Assembly (NCBI GenBank): GCA_027946555.1 | Contig: JAPEVC010000142.1 | Span: 32,154-96,153 of the forward strand | DNA length: 64,000 nt | DNA from: Gnomoniopsis sp. IMI 355080 | Taxonomy: Eukaryota; Ascomycota; Sordariomycetes; Diaporthales; Gnomoniaceae | Direction: 5' to 3' | Shown: positions 48,088-59,821 of the stretch, piece after piece | How the letters are laid out: each line of letters opens with the position of its first letter | How positions within the stretch are numbered: the first letter of the stretch is position 1 | Translations under genes and position numbers: made by a program | The notes under the pieces: generated by a model | Seen by the model: only the letters and a program-made list of their open reading frames with translations | The model's database searches: none | What the model was told of the DNA's origin: nothing

Positions 48088-49233
48088 TTAGGCCACCGCT
48101 GTTCCTGCCTGGGACTCTTCAGGAATTCCTGTCCAAGTCCCGTTCGTGTACCAGACGCCGGGCTGCGAGTACTTCAACACCTTCCCATCCTTGATGTATC
48201 CAAACCTAATGTAATCCACAAAAGCCTGGGGCGTCCTCTGCCACAAGAAGGAGTCCACCTGCTCCTCCTCCCCTAGCACGTTCGTCGCACCCTTACCAAA
48301 GTACCGCCTCTTCCGCTCGACATCATCCACCCACATGCTGATCCCCTCCACGTCCTTCGGCACAGGTGTCGCCCACTTGAAGGTTGCATTCGAGATCGTG
48401 CCCATGGAGATCTCGGGCTCCAGGATCTTTGGAATCGGTACCTCCTTGCCGACCGCGCCGCTCTCTGGCACTGGGTTGGAAGACCACCAAAGACTGTTTC
48501 TTCTTCCAGCGTCTTGTCCCGAACGCAAGTGCGCATAGATCACTGCCATGGACCATACAGACCGGACAGCGGTCGAGCGAGTCGCTCTCCACACCAAAGC
48601 CGTGTGCGCTGCCGACACAAAAGGCAGAGCCCATTTGGTGTCCTGCCTGGGCGCAGGGCAGTCCAAATCGTCCGATTCGACAGTGAATCGGAACGTCAGC
48701 GGGAAGTAGGTCTCCACCTCGATCGACTCAACGTCACCCATAGCATAGCCGGGAAAAGAATTGGTCATGCCCATGAACTTGACAACCCCACAGCCTCCCG
48801 TGGCGTCGTCGACCACGCCAGCATGCACGGCGGTAGGGCAAATGTACGAGTCGCCTCGATAGATGGGCCCGCCAATCACCAAAGGCTGCCCGATGATTTC
48901 CCGGTCCCCAGCCAGATGAGGCTTTCCCGTGACCACGCCGTCGCGGACGCAGTTGGCTGGACACTGGAAGGCGGTGAATTGGTTCGCCAACGATTCGCAT
49001 TTCTCGCCATTCATACCACACTCATCTGGTACCCAGAATGAGTCGGTGCACGAGAGCTTCTTGACTGGAAGCCATTCAGTTGAACTCGATGTGGTCTGGG
49101 CTTGTATTGGCGGTAGGCCGTCGTGAGACAGCGTCGTGAACGCGAGGCTCCAAGTGAAGAGAAGCACTGCGAGAATAGCGATCCTTCGCCGTCCCCATGA
49201 AACGGGTTGACTGAACGTGACCTTCTTGCCCAT
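48088..49233 (-). CDS. LCCL-domain membrane protein
   Basis: A single exon of 381 residues. Residues about 15-37 form a signal-anchor helix (RRRIAILAVLLFTWSLAF), followed by a luminal or extracellular part. The LCCL domain is visible at about 60-165: CTDSFW..DECGMNG, CPANC, YRGDSYICPTAVHAGVV, GGCGVVKFMG and NSFPGYA, with the expected Cys pairs. LCCL domains bind lipids or lipopolysaccharide-like ligands in animals; fungal roles are unknown. Fungal members usually continue into several membrane helices. Here the segment after SDDLDCPAP (about 195-245) is only weakly hydrophobic and Arg-rich, which may be a worn-down membrane region. The C-terminal 130 residues (SMGTISNATFKWATP onward) look like a soluble beta-rich domain. 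Confidence 0.7.
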   Translation of the reverse strand: MGKKVTFSQPVSWGRRRIAILAVLLFTWSLAFTTLSHDGLPPIQAQTTSSSTEWLPVKKLSCTDSFWVPDECGMNGEKCESLANQFTAFQCPANCVRDGVVTGKPHLAGDREIIGQPLVIGGPIYRGDSYICPTAVHAGVVDDATGGCGVVKFMGMTNSFPGYAMGDVESIEVETYFPLTFRFTVESDDLDCPAPRQDTKWALPFVSAAHTALVWRATRSTAVRSVWSMAVIYAHLRSGQDAGRRNSLWWSSNPVPESGAVGKEVPIPKILEPEISMGTISNATFKWATPVPKDVEGISMWVDDVERKRRYFGKGATNVLGEEEQVDSFLWQRTPQAFVDYIRFGYIKDGKVLKYSQPGVWYTNGTWTGIPEESQAGTAVA

Positions 49234-49844
49234 TGTTCGCGTGTCGTATGGAAAGAGAGTGGGATATTTGTGACTTGGACAGTGGTGTTAGGAAGAGAGA
49301 GGGAGTGTGTGTGTGCCCTAAATGACCCACTGAGTCAAGAGTCTCATATGACTTCAATTTTGAAAAGGTAAATCGTGGTGTGTGAAGACCGAGGAATTTC
49401 TGCTGAAGCAGAACAGTCCTTAAAAATAAGCTTCAATGAAAAGTGCTACCGTGGCCTAGGAGGCCGGGCCAGGTGGTGAATAGTACGGCGTCTGTTTCAG
49501 AAACGCGAGGTGTTTCGGCCTAGTTGAAGCTTAGTGCCTGAGCGGTGCCCACGGATGCTCACAATCGTCCCAACTTCTGAAATTCACCACCTCCTGGTTT
49601 GAGCCAATGCCAAGACAAACGAACTCAGATATGGCCAGGTGGTCAGTAGTCGGTATTCTAGAAGCTTTCAGATGCATCGCGTCGATGGTGTGGTCGTATT
49701 GTAGATGTTCTACATGGCAAGACGGCCAGGCTGCGTCCGAGACGCATTTGCAGATTAGACCATGTGTACAATTGATAGAGCTATACATAGTAGGCATTCC
49801 AAACTAGACCTCCAGACCATTACTACAACCCTACTATCAATGAT
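49234..49844. other. intergenic
   Basis: About 600 nt between the LCCL-domain gene start and the DUF7730-type gene end. No feature is supported. Confidence 0.4.
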
Positions 49845-51152
49845 CTAAGGACGATCTATGACATAGTCGCTGATCCAATAGCCCAGTCTCGCTTGCCCAG
49901 CGAGCTCGTCTCCATCCACTGAGTCAATAGACCGCCATAGGCGGTCAGCATACCGGGCTTTTCCATCGATTCGAGACTCCGGGCCTCTTTCTATCCTTTC
50001 CGAATCGTGTAGTAGCATCAAGGAGGTCATATCGAGGGGTGCAGCTATATGAACTTCCTCGAGTCTGGGGTTCTTTTCTCGGAATGTTCGGACCATTGCG
50101 TCGAATGGCTCAAAAAAGACTGCGTTAACGAGCCTAAGCACATCGTTATGTGCCATGTTTGGTGGATACCAGTGGCAGCCTGGCGTGATATTCAGGTAGC
50201 GTAGGTTTGGCAAGGCCTCGGGTACGTTTCTTATCAGCGAAGTTAACGTATACCATGCCGAGAAGCGCTTGTCCGTTGAGTAATCCTGACCGTTATCTGG
50301 AGGGCGTGCCATAGGCGTGTCGAGACCATACCAAACCATCTCGGCTGATTGTATTAAGGCGAGATGCTCCGGTCTGAGGAGTTGTACAAGGTTCTGAAGT
50401 AGAACAGTCCCCGAAAGGTGAAATCGATTCGTCCCGTAAAGAACCTCGATTCCTTCAACATACCTAGAGAAACAAAACTCATCAGTCATACAGGTGACCT
50501 GTATAGGGCGGTCAAGCGCCGGGCAGGCAATCACTCACGCCTGATGACAGGTTCTCAGCCACCCCATCGCCCCTATGCGACATTTGAGTCGCTCTTGGCC
50601 TGACCACTCTTCACACACTCGACGACTATCCACAGTCTCACGATCGTGTGTTGTGTTTAGACACATATCGAACCATGGTGGTGAAAGAGTCTTGTTCATT
50701 ATTATGTGATTCCTCACCCGCCGTTCTGGCTCTCGATGGCAAACACATCCATACCATCGCCATTGCCGTGGTGCGGTGGACGACGAGAAAGGCATCGTCT
50801 TGCGTGTCTTGAGCAAAAAGGATCCAACATCACACCCATGAAACGACTCTTGTGCCTCAAGAGTCTCGCCAAGTTCCATCAAGCGTAAATCCACGTGGAG
50901 CATTCGATCCCCGAAAGCTTCAATCATTATCAACCGCCGAATGTCTGGAGGGAGCCGCTGAAAGAAGTTGCTATTGGCTGTTGCATACACATATTGGTCT
51001 CCATTCGTGAAAGTCTCGAGGCTGTGAACGCGTTCCGCTGGTAAGAAGGGTGGCGGAGGATATGCCTCCTCGTCTTCGCTGTGTCTTTCATTGTGGCCAT
51101 GAGACGGACGGCTCACCATGCCCATGACCCATTGACTCAGGCTGGTGAACAT
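49845..51152 (-). CDS. DUF7730-type fungal protein
   Basis: Two exons (51152-50539, 50463-49845) with a 75-nt intron give 410 residues. The segment FFQRLPPDIRRLIMIEAFGDR near residue 70 has the form of the fungal DUF7730 start, a short F-box-like helix. It is followed by the characteristic HVDLRLME, WYGCVCHR and a Cys/Trp-rich stretch, then ACHQAYVEGIEVLYGTNRFHLSG (the junction spans the intron) and LLRPEHLALI. These features are shared by many uncharacterised fungal proteins with no known activity. The frame is open upstream to 51338, but I prefer MFTSLSQWV at 51152 because the upstream residues look non-coding. No membrane segment or signal peptide is seen. Confidence 0.75.
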
Positions 51153-51591
51153 GAGGCTCGACTCAGATTGGATGTACCGAGATGCTAATCCGGTTCTGGA
51201 AACGTGGAAGAATTGTAATTTGTGACAGATGGAATATCTGTCAGGACTGAATCTCAGATGAAGATGAGACAGCTGAGCGGAAAGGGGTGCTCGTACCCAA
51301 AAATATGCTGAGTCAGCGTCTGCCACAAAGGCGACCAACCTTGCCTAAGTCGAACTAATCAAATACCAGGTATGGTAGGTAGTATGGATACCTCCCGAGG
51401 TCTTGAATAAAAGTTAACATCCTTTCCCTCGAATGTATAAAGATGGGGAAAATATTTGGCAACTTCCTATGATGCTTTCTTATGTCGAGATTGGTCCAGC
51501 AAAAGGTTATGTCATTTGTCCGAAAATAAACGATCAAACTCATTGAATTCACTTTAAATACTCTTTTTATTATTGTGTAACATTCAAATTT
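51153..51591. other. intergenic
   Basis: About 440 nt, AT-rich near 51480-51590, with a variant of the short motif at 51363-51380. No gene is supported. Confidence 0.4.
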
Positions 51592-53415
51592 TTATACCAG
51601 CGACAGGCTCCGTGTCAACTCTAACTCCGGACGCGGGTCATTTTGCAATGTTTTACTAAAATTGCTCCCAGCCCGGATCTTTTCACCCCAAATAATAAAC
51701 CCAACAGGTACGCAGCTAAGGCCAAGGCTGATGAATGCCAAAAGGGAACAAGACCATGCTATTCCCAGTGTGTCAACCATGCTGCTAACAGCTAATGGAA
51801 TTACGGCTCCTGCAATACTTCGAGTAGCAGCGCAGGCAGCAAGTGCCGAGGAGGCGAAGATGCCATACGCATCAGCGATATCTGGCCATGAATCAGCTAA
51901 CTATTGTTGGAGAAAAAGAATCGTTTTATGACTTTAACTCACAATTTATCATGGCCATGAAAATTAATTGGTATGCAACGCCGTAAGGTATCATTGCAAG
52001 CAGAGGGACAACCCATGGAATGGACTCTTGGGATGTCCAGCCCAGCCAAAAAAGAGAGATGACGAACAGCGGACCTCCGACGCAAGCCAGTGGAAGACGA
52101 AGATATTCGGCCTGCTTGTTGGGATGTCTGTGTGTAAGCCCTAGGGCATATCTGTCGTACATATGCGAAATCACCAGCGTAATGATGGACCCGGTGAATA
52201 TCATGACGAAAGCTAATCCAGATTCGCCGGCTGTGAAGCCGTAGATACCCTCGAAGATATCGGGAAAGATCTCGAGCAGCATATAGAATACAGCATATAC
52301 GAAAGCCATGTAAATACATGTCAATGAGACCAATGTTTCCGTACAAAGTAAGTGAAGCGGTCTCGTTGTGGTAATTCTCTACGTCCCTGTTAGTGAGGCC
52401 CTGAAGGTACTGTTTTGTACATCCATGGCGTGCAAGACTCACAAGAGTGGTGAGAAGGCCAGGTCTGTCCTGATCTGCAGGTGCAATGTATTTGACACTG
52501 CCTTTTTCTTTATTGAGCTTGGAAGCCCTATCCCTCAGGATCTTTGTGGCCAGCGTCTCCGGCTGTATGATCAAAGCCACTAAACACAGGGCAGAAAACA
52601 TCATACACACCCAGAACCCCCACCTCCAAGAGTATGGATACAGGTATCCTGTGACGACTGGGCCAGCGAGAGGACCCAGAAGCGTTCCCGTGGACCAATA
52701 CACGTTAGCCTTGCCCCTGCTGACCTTCTCAGGGAATACGTCGGCGATGGATCCTCCTGTGACGCTCATGGGCGGTGAGGCAAAGGTGCCTGAGAAAAAC
52801 CGGAAGATGAGGAAAGCAGCCCAATTCGGAGCGAGGGCGCATGCCATGGTGAATATGATATATAAGCACAGGGTCGAAATGAGAATGGGTCGACGACCAT
52901 ATTGCTCACTTAGTGGAGCGAATACTAAGGGTCCAAGTACAAATCCTATCAGGAACGTGGTAGCAGGGAGGACTGTCTGGAGGCCATCCGGGACATTGAA
53001 GACGCTTTGAAGGGCTGTGATTTCATTGGATGTTACCGAAGATCCCATCGTGGAATTCTAGCGCGGCAGGTCAGTCTGGTTCGGAGCTCGAAGCAGATTC
53101 TCGTCGCTAAAGAGACAGCGTAGTATTACTTACAACGGACAGCAAAGATCCTACAATAACGACATAGATCTTTTTGGCCTAGAGTTGCGAAGAATTAGCA
53201 TATTGCCTCCGGCATGGACCATGTAAGAACTTCAAACAAACCATAGACCAATTGTGAGGGTTAGCCGGTTCACCGGGCATGAATTCCACAAGAGCTACAT
53301 TGTCTGTTGAATTCTGGTCAACCGTAGAGGTATTCGACGACCCCGTTGACACGTCATCAGGCTGTGCCAGGTCCTCTTCAGTTTTCTGTCTGGCCAGCTT
53401 GCTCTCGTCGTGCAT
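51592..53415 (-). CDS. MFS transporter, DHA1 drug/polyamine exporter type
   Basis: Five exons on the minus strand (53415-53242, 53178-53134, 53057-52443, 52378-51943, 51881-51592) give 519 residues in phase; the second exon is only 45 nt. PGEPANPHNWSMAKKIYVV is the typical DHA1 lead-in to helix 1. GFVLGPLVFAPLSEQYGRRP is the DHA1 helix 2 and loop 2-3 signature, and NVYWSTGTLLGPLAGPVVTGYL helix 5 is the antiporter motif C region. MAMINYIADAYGIFASSALA is the usual helix 11 segment formed across the last intron. Such carriers export drugs, polyamines or secondary metabolites by proton antiport at the plasma membrane. The start is the first true ATG; an upstream TTG is in frame but not used as a start. 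Substrate unknown; no biosynthetic partner gene is adjacent. Confidence 0.92.
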
Positions 53416-54500
53416 TGTTGGGACAAAGCAACTTTGCAAGAATCCTCTGAATCTGACTTGACCTTCAAAGGGTTTCCTACCGCTGGGGGAAAAGAAAGAA
53501 GAAATGAAAGTGTTTGGAATGCGGTGACATGTCGGACCCGGCCGGGAAGACGTGGTATTTCATCACCGTCACTTACCCAAGGGGCTGAACAGCGGGTCTA
53601 AAACCTGGTCGCCGAAGTGTGGCCATGTATACGCAAAGGTGGATCTAGAGAGGGCCGTACCAACGTCTTGACCGAACAAGTGGGCCGAGTCAATACGGTT
53701 GTTCTCACAGAGCCTGATTGAGTCTATAAAGGCGTTAGGACCCTTTGAATTCGAAGAGCAGACTTGAGACTAATATAAATCAATACATACAATATGGTTC
53801 CGACAGCTATCTCCTGTCCCGAGTATTCAGTGCTGAGTTGTCACATAATGTTATCGTCTCAGTCACCTACAAAGGAACCGAACTCGATGGCAAAAAAGTA
53901 CTTTATCTGTCTCTGTACCGAAAGTGGGTCTGTCATACTGGACTGCAGATGGTCTGCCGTCTGAATTAAGAGCTTGCGGTAAGGATCCCCGTAGCCCGCG
54001 GGATGCTACACAATGCGGACCCGCCGTGTGGACCGACGGGAAATCTTTCGAAGATTCGGGCGCCAACACATCATGAGAGTCCTTGTTGCACATACTTATA
54101 AAGCGCGACGATGCTAATTGTACTAGTATCGATCGACGAGGTGTACATGATTTGCGTGGCATGCACATACTTTTAATGGACATACAAATATATACTCTCG
54201 GTTTGTATCACTATCATGCCCATCAGGGCTGGCGGGATCTACTGGTACCTATTCCGTCGATACTACGCAGTACCTTTCAGACCAAGATGGGAGGCCGCAA
54301 TCTGAATGCTTGCTCGCGGTTCGGATCTAAGCGCTTTATTACTTCGGTCTCGGCCCTATGGCCAGCAACAGATTCATGTACGAATGGGCCCACGAAACAT
54401 GAAATCTCTTCGAAGTTGTGCCACCGAAACTTTGAGTCGGCACTGGGGGATTAAACTATTCCCGACTACCTGAATACCTAAGGTAGGTATCCACCCATTC
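53416..54500. other. intergenic
   Basis: About 1.1 kb upstream of the MFS gene. A strong copy of the palindrome (ATACCTAAGGTAGGTAT) is at 54474-54490. No gene is supported. Confidence 0.4.
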
Positions 54501-54630
54501 CGACTCAATCGTCACGACGGAGCCGTCTACCGGGCATCTGGTCCGAGCGTCTCGGAAGCCGGCTAATACTGGAGCCAAATCTTCTTCTCGCCGCATTCAA
54601 CCTCATCTCGTCCGCAAGGCTGGAATTCCG

Positions 54631-56450
54631 TCAGAGCAAGTCTTTCATTTCAAGGTTGTATACAACCATTGGGTAGATTTCAACCGCCGCCAATAAGCCC
54701 TCATGCCCCGACCCGCTCCAAGATCCGTGATGCCAAAGTCTGACCTGACGCTGCCACCTGGCACATAAATCCAGTTTTGCGTCTACATGAGAGCATAGGA
54801 CCGTCTGTTGCCATGACGCGTACGACATTTTTGAAAGACTTCGCCTTCTGCGTTCTCAATGAAGACTTTCACCCTCGTCTGAGCGTCGCGGTCCTTGGGG
54901 GGTCACGGTCGAGTTGGCCTTGTCGTCTATGATGAAGAGCTCATCAAGTCGCCAGTACTGAGCATCGGGATTGCCTACTTGGTAACGAGCCAACCCATTA
55001 GTCGACTCCATTAGCTGATTAGGCGAAGAGCAGTCAGCTTTGATCGCCTCGAGGAACATCCAATCGAAGCCTCGTTCCGAGATGAGCGGGCACCCATGGC
55101 GCTCCAAGGCGTCATACATGTGCTGGCGTTCACCAAATCACAGATCGAGACCGTGTTTGAAACCGATATCGCTTTTGAGTACGTACCCTACAAGTCTTTA
55201 GCTGCGGCGGTTGGCTGTCAGGTCGTTGAAGCACTGTACATTACATGTTTGCCATGACATAGCTTGCCTCACCAGCATGCTCCACCAATGACAGCGAAGC
55301 AGGATGCCATAATACGGAAGTCAAGCTGGTCGTCTCCAAAGACATCATCCGCATTGCGCGACCTAGGGATTTTGGCTACATCACTGTCCCAAGACTGGGT
55401 ATCTGTGGCCCTAAAAGGTCTGCCATCATGGCGTCAATGATGATATCTCCGACGGGATGCGAGGCAATTTTCTCGTTGTCCGCCCCTCAGAAGCTTGACT
55501 GCCTCCAGTGGGTCACTTCCAGTTTTACAGTCAAGATATTGGCGATTTGGAAATTCAGTCCAGCAATCCGGGGGCTTTCAGGCTCGCATTTCGGCTCGCT
55601 GTGAATATGTGCTTGGCTCCCTGCTGTATGAATAGAGGGCAGAGATTCTGACCAGAATATCGCAGTGGAACCCACCACCTGAGAAGGTACCGTCGATCAG
55701 CACGAAGACCTAGCTTCCGGCTTGATGTGAGGCCTGGTTGGTAATGACCCAACAGTCTATCTTCCAGTCGATGAGAGTCGATGGTCGGACTACCCTACTT
55801 TTATTGCTCTCTTAAGATCGGTCATGGAGTTTGACGTGATTTGGTGGACTTCTCCGCTTTGCACCATCTGCAAGCTCATGGTAGCCACGGAGTCCCAGAT
55901 ATCGCCCGTGTTCTGATCTGGCTTCTTGCCGAAGCTATCTAACTCATCCTTGAAGCTTTCGCGTATCGCTGGACAGCCGTTTCGATTTTTATTTCGGGAG
56001 AAATGGGTTTCCGCAGTTTTCCACAGGGAAGCCGCCCACTCTCACATATGGCCCACGGCGAGCTATAGTCTGCAGAATCGTGGCCTGTGCCGGAGTCAGG
56101 CTTTCGGTCCGGGGTTAGACTACTTGTCTTTCAGCTTCAACTCGGACTGCTTCTCGAATCGACCCATCTTTTACGCGTTGCCTTGTAGAACATGACGGCG
56201 CTTGCGTGTATTGATTTCAAAGGGCGACCAGGCGCCGGCATGCATCCCGACGCGCATTTTCCGGCATTCAGGGAAGAACTCGCGGTACCATCCACTGGCC
56301 TTCTGCGTTTGTGTCCCGGACTCATTGGACTACAGCAAGGACCCCCACACCTTCTCAGGTAGATGAGTAAAAGAAGGAGATCGACCACCCCGATTCCCGA
56401 GGATGAGGGTGTGGTAGTTCTTCATGTCAATAAGAAGCAGGACCTAAAAG
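54631..56450 (-). pseudogene. Multiply frameshifted coding remnant of unknown family
   Basis: On the minus strand, protein-like fragments occur in shifting frames in a consistent order. These include REFFPECRKMRVGMHAGAW (about 56280-56220), a stretch with FKDELDSFGKKPDQNTGDIW (about 55960-55870), a short block DDVFGDDQLDFRIMASCFAV (about 55350-55290), and ERHGCPLISERGFDWMFLEA ... NGLARYQVGNPDAQYW (55110-54940). Stops and frame changes separate them, and no start or plausible introns reconnect them. I do not recognise the parent protein. The number of defects argues for an old pseudogene. Confidence 0.4.
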
Positions 56451-56546
56451 TCAGATTTGGGATCTCAGACGTCAAACCTTGGGAGTACATGTCAACCCTA
56501 GACAGGCCGCTGGCTCGGGATCCATGAACGTTGACTGGTCACTGGC

Positions 56547-56586
56547 TTAGTCCATTCTATTCATGGTTAGTCCATTCTATTCATGG
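56547..56586. repeat. perfect 20-bp tandem duplication
   Basis: TTAGTCCATTCTATTCATGG occurs twice head to tail with no mismatch, a recent local duplication. No function is implied. Confidence 0.95.
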
Positions 56587-57230
56587 TTTATGAATCGTGG
56601 TTGTCCAACTCGGAATGCTTCGATGATGCAGGTGGACCCATTGCGCCCACTCATATTTTGCAGATTGGTCGTCTTCCAAATAACGATCTGTGGCAGCCAT
56701 CCCGCCGCGGCCCTGGCTCCTGTGGTTGGTGATAGCATGCCAAAGCGTTGCAAGCGGCTTCAAATTCTAGGAGACGGTACCCTTGAGTGAGATTCGAACT
56801 ATAATAAGGTTCTCGTGTTGCCCGAATCTTCGTTGTTGGTCAAGTATTTCATTCAGTTGTGCTGTGCCGCCTTGGTATGAGTTAACCAAATACAGGTCCT
56901 TACATGAGATGAACTCTGATCTTTCGAGATCAGCAAACGAACAGGGTAGTAGTTTAGGGTAATAAATCGATCCAATTTTCTAATTAACTGAGGTGAGATA
57001 TTCAACCAAAAGAACTCCGCGCTCGCACCATTACTTGCACCAACTTGAAGCACATCTGCATACGGTCATCATCCGGCTGCCCAAGTCCGCCACCTAATTA
57101 TCCCGTAGGGGGTCCTCCGCCTAGGGTCCTCCACCTACACTCGCACCTGTGGCTGTGTCCTGCCATACATTTTGCTTTATCTCCTGCAGACCACGACAAA
57201 ATATCGACAATGGAGCTTTGGAATCGAGTC
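56587..57230. other. intergenic
   Basis: About 640 nt downstream of the flavohemoglobin gene. Nothing recognisable apart from a short C-rich, CT-rich tract near 57070-57160. Confidence 0.4.
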
Positions 57231-58589
57231 TTACTCAACATCTCCAGTGGCAAACAGCTCCAGGAATACCCTCATCCTTTCGACTCCAAGGTCCATGAGC
57301 TTATTCCGGACGTCCAACATGAAATTCTCGGGACCACAGATGTAGTATTCCGCTTTGGGGTCGTGCACGAACAACTCCCGCTCCTTATCGAGCGTGATTA
57401 TGTCCAACCTGGGCTCGACCTCATTCAAACCTTGTCTCAGATGTATGTGGGACGCCACCTTACCCTTCAGCCCTTCTATAGTCTCCAGCACCTCGTCGGC
57501 AAATGGCTGTGTGGCCCTTGAACGCGACGTATGAATCCACGAAATCGGCCTGTCGACTGCAGACGGTTGTGACAATGCCTGCAGCATCGAGTTCAGGGGC
57601 GTGGCACCGACACCTGCGGACACTAGGACCACAGGCGCGCCAGCCTTGGAGACATCGGATGGGTCGAGATAGAATTCACCATGGGGATGCGACAGCTCCA
57701 CTGTGTCTCCCTCGTGGTACTTGTCGTGCAAAAGGTTGGACAACATCCCGTCCACCTTGGCCTCGTCATCTCGCTCCTTCTTCACGCTCACTCGGTATTG
57801 CTTCGCGCCCTCGCCGGCCCAAGAACTCAAGCTATACTGCCGGCTTTGCAGATGGCCCAATTGTGGGACAAGAATCTGTAGGCTCACGTACTGGCCTGGA
57901 AGATATTTCGGCAGCGGGACGACGCCGTCCACCGGCTCGAGGTAGAAGCTCGCAATATCTTTGGCTTCTTGTACCTTTTTCGTAATGCGGAACTTCCTCC
58001 ACCCTGTCCAATTTTCATCGGCCTTGTACAGCTGCGCTTCTCGTCCAATAAAGACTGAGGCAAGAATCCCGTAGGCCGCCGTCCAGGCGTCCACGATCTC
58101 AGGTGTGGCAGCGTCGCCCAGAACCTCACCAATAGCACCGATGAGGTGCGTTGCCACAATGTCGTACTGCTCGGGCTGGATGAACAAGCTGACGTGCTTT
58201 TGTGCGATGCGTTCGATGGCGTGTGAGAGCTTGGGGAGGTCGTCGATATACATGGCATAAGCCAACACTGACCGGGCGAGAGCCCGTGGCTGGGCGCCAG
58301 TGATTTGAGATGTGTGGCTGAACACATTTTTCAAGTCCGGATTTGCTTTGATCATGTTCTTGTACATGACCGTCGTGATAGTCTCGCCATGTGCTTGAAG
58401 CACAGGGACTGTAGCCTTGATGATGGCCAGCTGGGACGGGGTAATGGGTGCCACTTTGGGGAGGGCCAGGCTCGCGTCTGCAGACCCGGGCTTAGGCGAT
58501 ATTGCTGTGGCAGACTCGGTGGACGTCATGTTCGATGAGTTCCAGTTGGGAACGATGTTGCTGTTGAGGATAGTGATGTTATTACTCAA
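57231..58589 (-). CDS. Flavohemoglobin, nitric oxide dioxygenase
   Basis: A single exon of 452 residues. After an N-terminal extension of about 45 residues, the globin domain (about 50-185) shows IAQKHVSLFIQPEQYDIV, containing the proximal heme His (KHVS), and ARSVLAYAMYIDDL. The FAD domain follows (about 200-310), with the flavin motif RQYSLSS. The NAD(P)H domain carries GVGATPLNSML and, near the C-terminus, YYICGPENFM. This is the complete architecture of bacterial and fungal flavohemoglobins, which convert NO and O2 to nitrate using NAD(P)H in the cytosol or mitochondria. Length is longer than the usual 400 because of the Ser/Thr/Asn-rich N-terminal extension, which could be a targeting region or could mean a later start (MTSTESATA). 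Intronless, in contrast to its neighbours. Confidence 0.94.
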   Translation of the reverse strand: MSNNITILNSNIVPNWNSSNMTSTESATAISPKPGSADASLALPKVAPITPSQLAIIKATVPVLQAHGETITTVMYKNMIKANPDLKNVFSHTSQITGAQPRALARSVLAYAMYIDDLPKLSHAIERIAQKHVSLFIQPEQYDIVATHLIGAIGEVLGDAATPEIVDAWTAAYGILASVFIGREAQLYKADENWTGWRKFRITKKVQEAKDIASFYLEPVDGVVPLPKYLPGQYVSLQILVPQLGHLQSRQYSLSSWAGEGAKQYRVSVKKERDDEAKVDGMLSNLLHDKYHEGDTVELSHPHGEFYLDPSDVSKAGAPVVLVSAGVGATPLNSMLQALSQPSAVDRPISWIHTSRSRATQPFADEVLETIEGLKGKVASHIHLRQGLNEVEPRLDIITLDKERELFVHDPKAEYYICGPENFMLDVRNKLMDLGVERMRVFLELFATGDVE

Positions 58590-59820
58590 TTTAGATTTGA
58601 TGGTGTACGGTCACGATGGCTCGAATGGCTTTCTTCACTTTGGCAGTGCTTGATAAGACTGACCTTTTATCCTTCGTACTGATAGATGAGATGAGAACCA
58701 AATGCCACGGAAATGCAGTCTTCGCTTATGGAGTTGTTACCTATGAGAAACGATGCAACTCGCCACTCACGAAGGTTACCGAGCACCCGACTTGGGCCGC
58801 TGAATCGCGGATTTACGCATGGCCTGATCGCTGAGTTCAGCAACCTGACATCCAAATTCGCTTCTGACTATTCTGAATAATCATACAGCTCTGATTTGGC
58901 GTTCGCGCATGTCCAGGCATGTCCAGTGGGTCGCTTCCCGTCCGCGATCACCCGCGCCGCAGCGGCCCTGTTCAATTTTGATATCGATTTCTCCGCGGCG
59001 CGTCGGACCTCGTAAGCTCAGCCCCGAAACGACCCCGCATCGATCCCTTATAGACATGACTATCCCAGTAACTACATACCTTATTCAGTTTGGGAAACGT
59101 TCAATCCCTTTAAAATTCAGTATATGTAATTCGAGCGCTTCGCGTCAACGACATGCCGTCTCGCGTTTACGGGGAACGTGATCCGGACATTGCCGCTGCG
59201 AGTCAGCATGCCCTGGTACTTTGAGTACAACCCTTTCTACCTCAAGATGAGCTGCAGCTCTTACCCTGAGATGAAAGCGACGCCTTCGAGAAGAGTTAAG
59301 ACGGGAAGTCTCGTAGTCTTTGGTTCCAGCTTGACGGTGATGATCTTGTTGCTGATAGGCCTCTTGAAATCGAAGCCAGCCGAAAGTAGCGCACCAAGTG
59401 GTTTGACAAAAGTCGGCTTGAAGAAAGAAAGCTCTGGCACCGAAAATGAGCCCAAGATTGGGTTGTATAGTTGACAAAGTCCATTCTCCCATGTGACTCC
59501 GGAGAAGCTTACCAACCGCGTGCAGGACCACATACCACGGCCCAGCCGAGTGAGGGACTATTGCTCACACACTTTCAGAGAATTCTCTCAGCAACCATGT
59601 CCACCGTTCTAGGAAATTCCCCGAGCTTGACCGCAGTGGCTCCACGTGGAAATCAACACTTTGACTCGATAGACTGCAGCGGAGCAACGGCCCGGAACCT
59701 TGTTGTGAGACTGCATACCATGAATCGCCTTATGCGCTTCGCCATAGGTCAGTCCTCTGTCGTAGAGAGATGTTCGATGAGCTCCACAAAGCTCTCAGTA
59801 CATGCTCCTACCTGGATGGA
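58590..59820. other. intergenic upstream of the flavohemoglobin gene
   Basis: About 1.2 kb including the flavohemoglobin promoter. Overlapping frames on both strands around 59145-59533 lack domains or consistent coding signals; no gene is called. Confidence 0.4.
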
Positions 59821-59821
59821 C

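Noticed and set aside
59145..59533. Open frames on both strands, one plus frame with a hydrophobic segment (VVFGSSLTVMILLLIGLL)
   Set aside because: Strands conflict, no signal peptide or homology is visible, and the hydrophobic run can arise from antisense of an amphipathic stretch; not enough to call a membrane protein.
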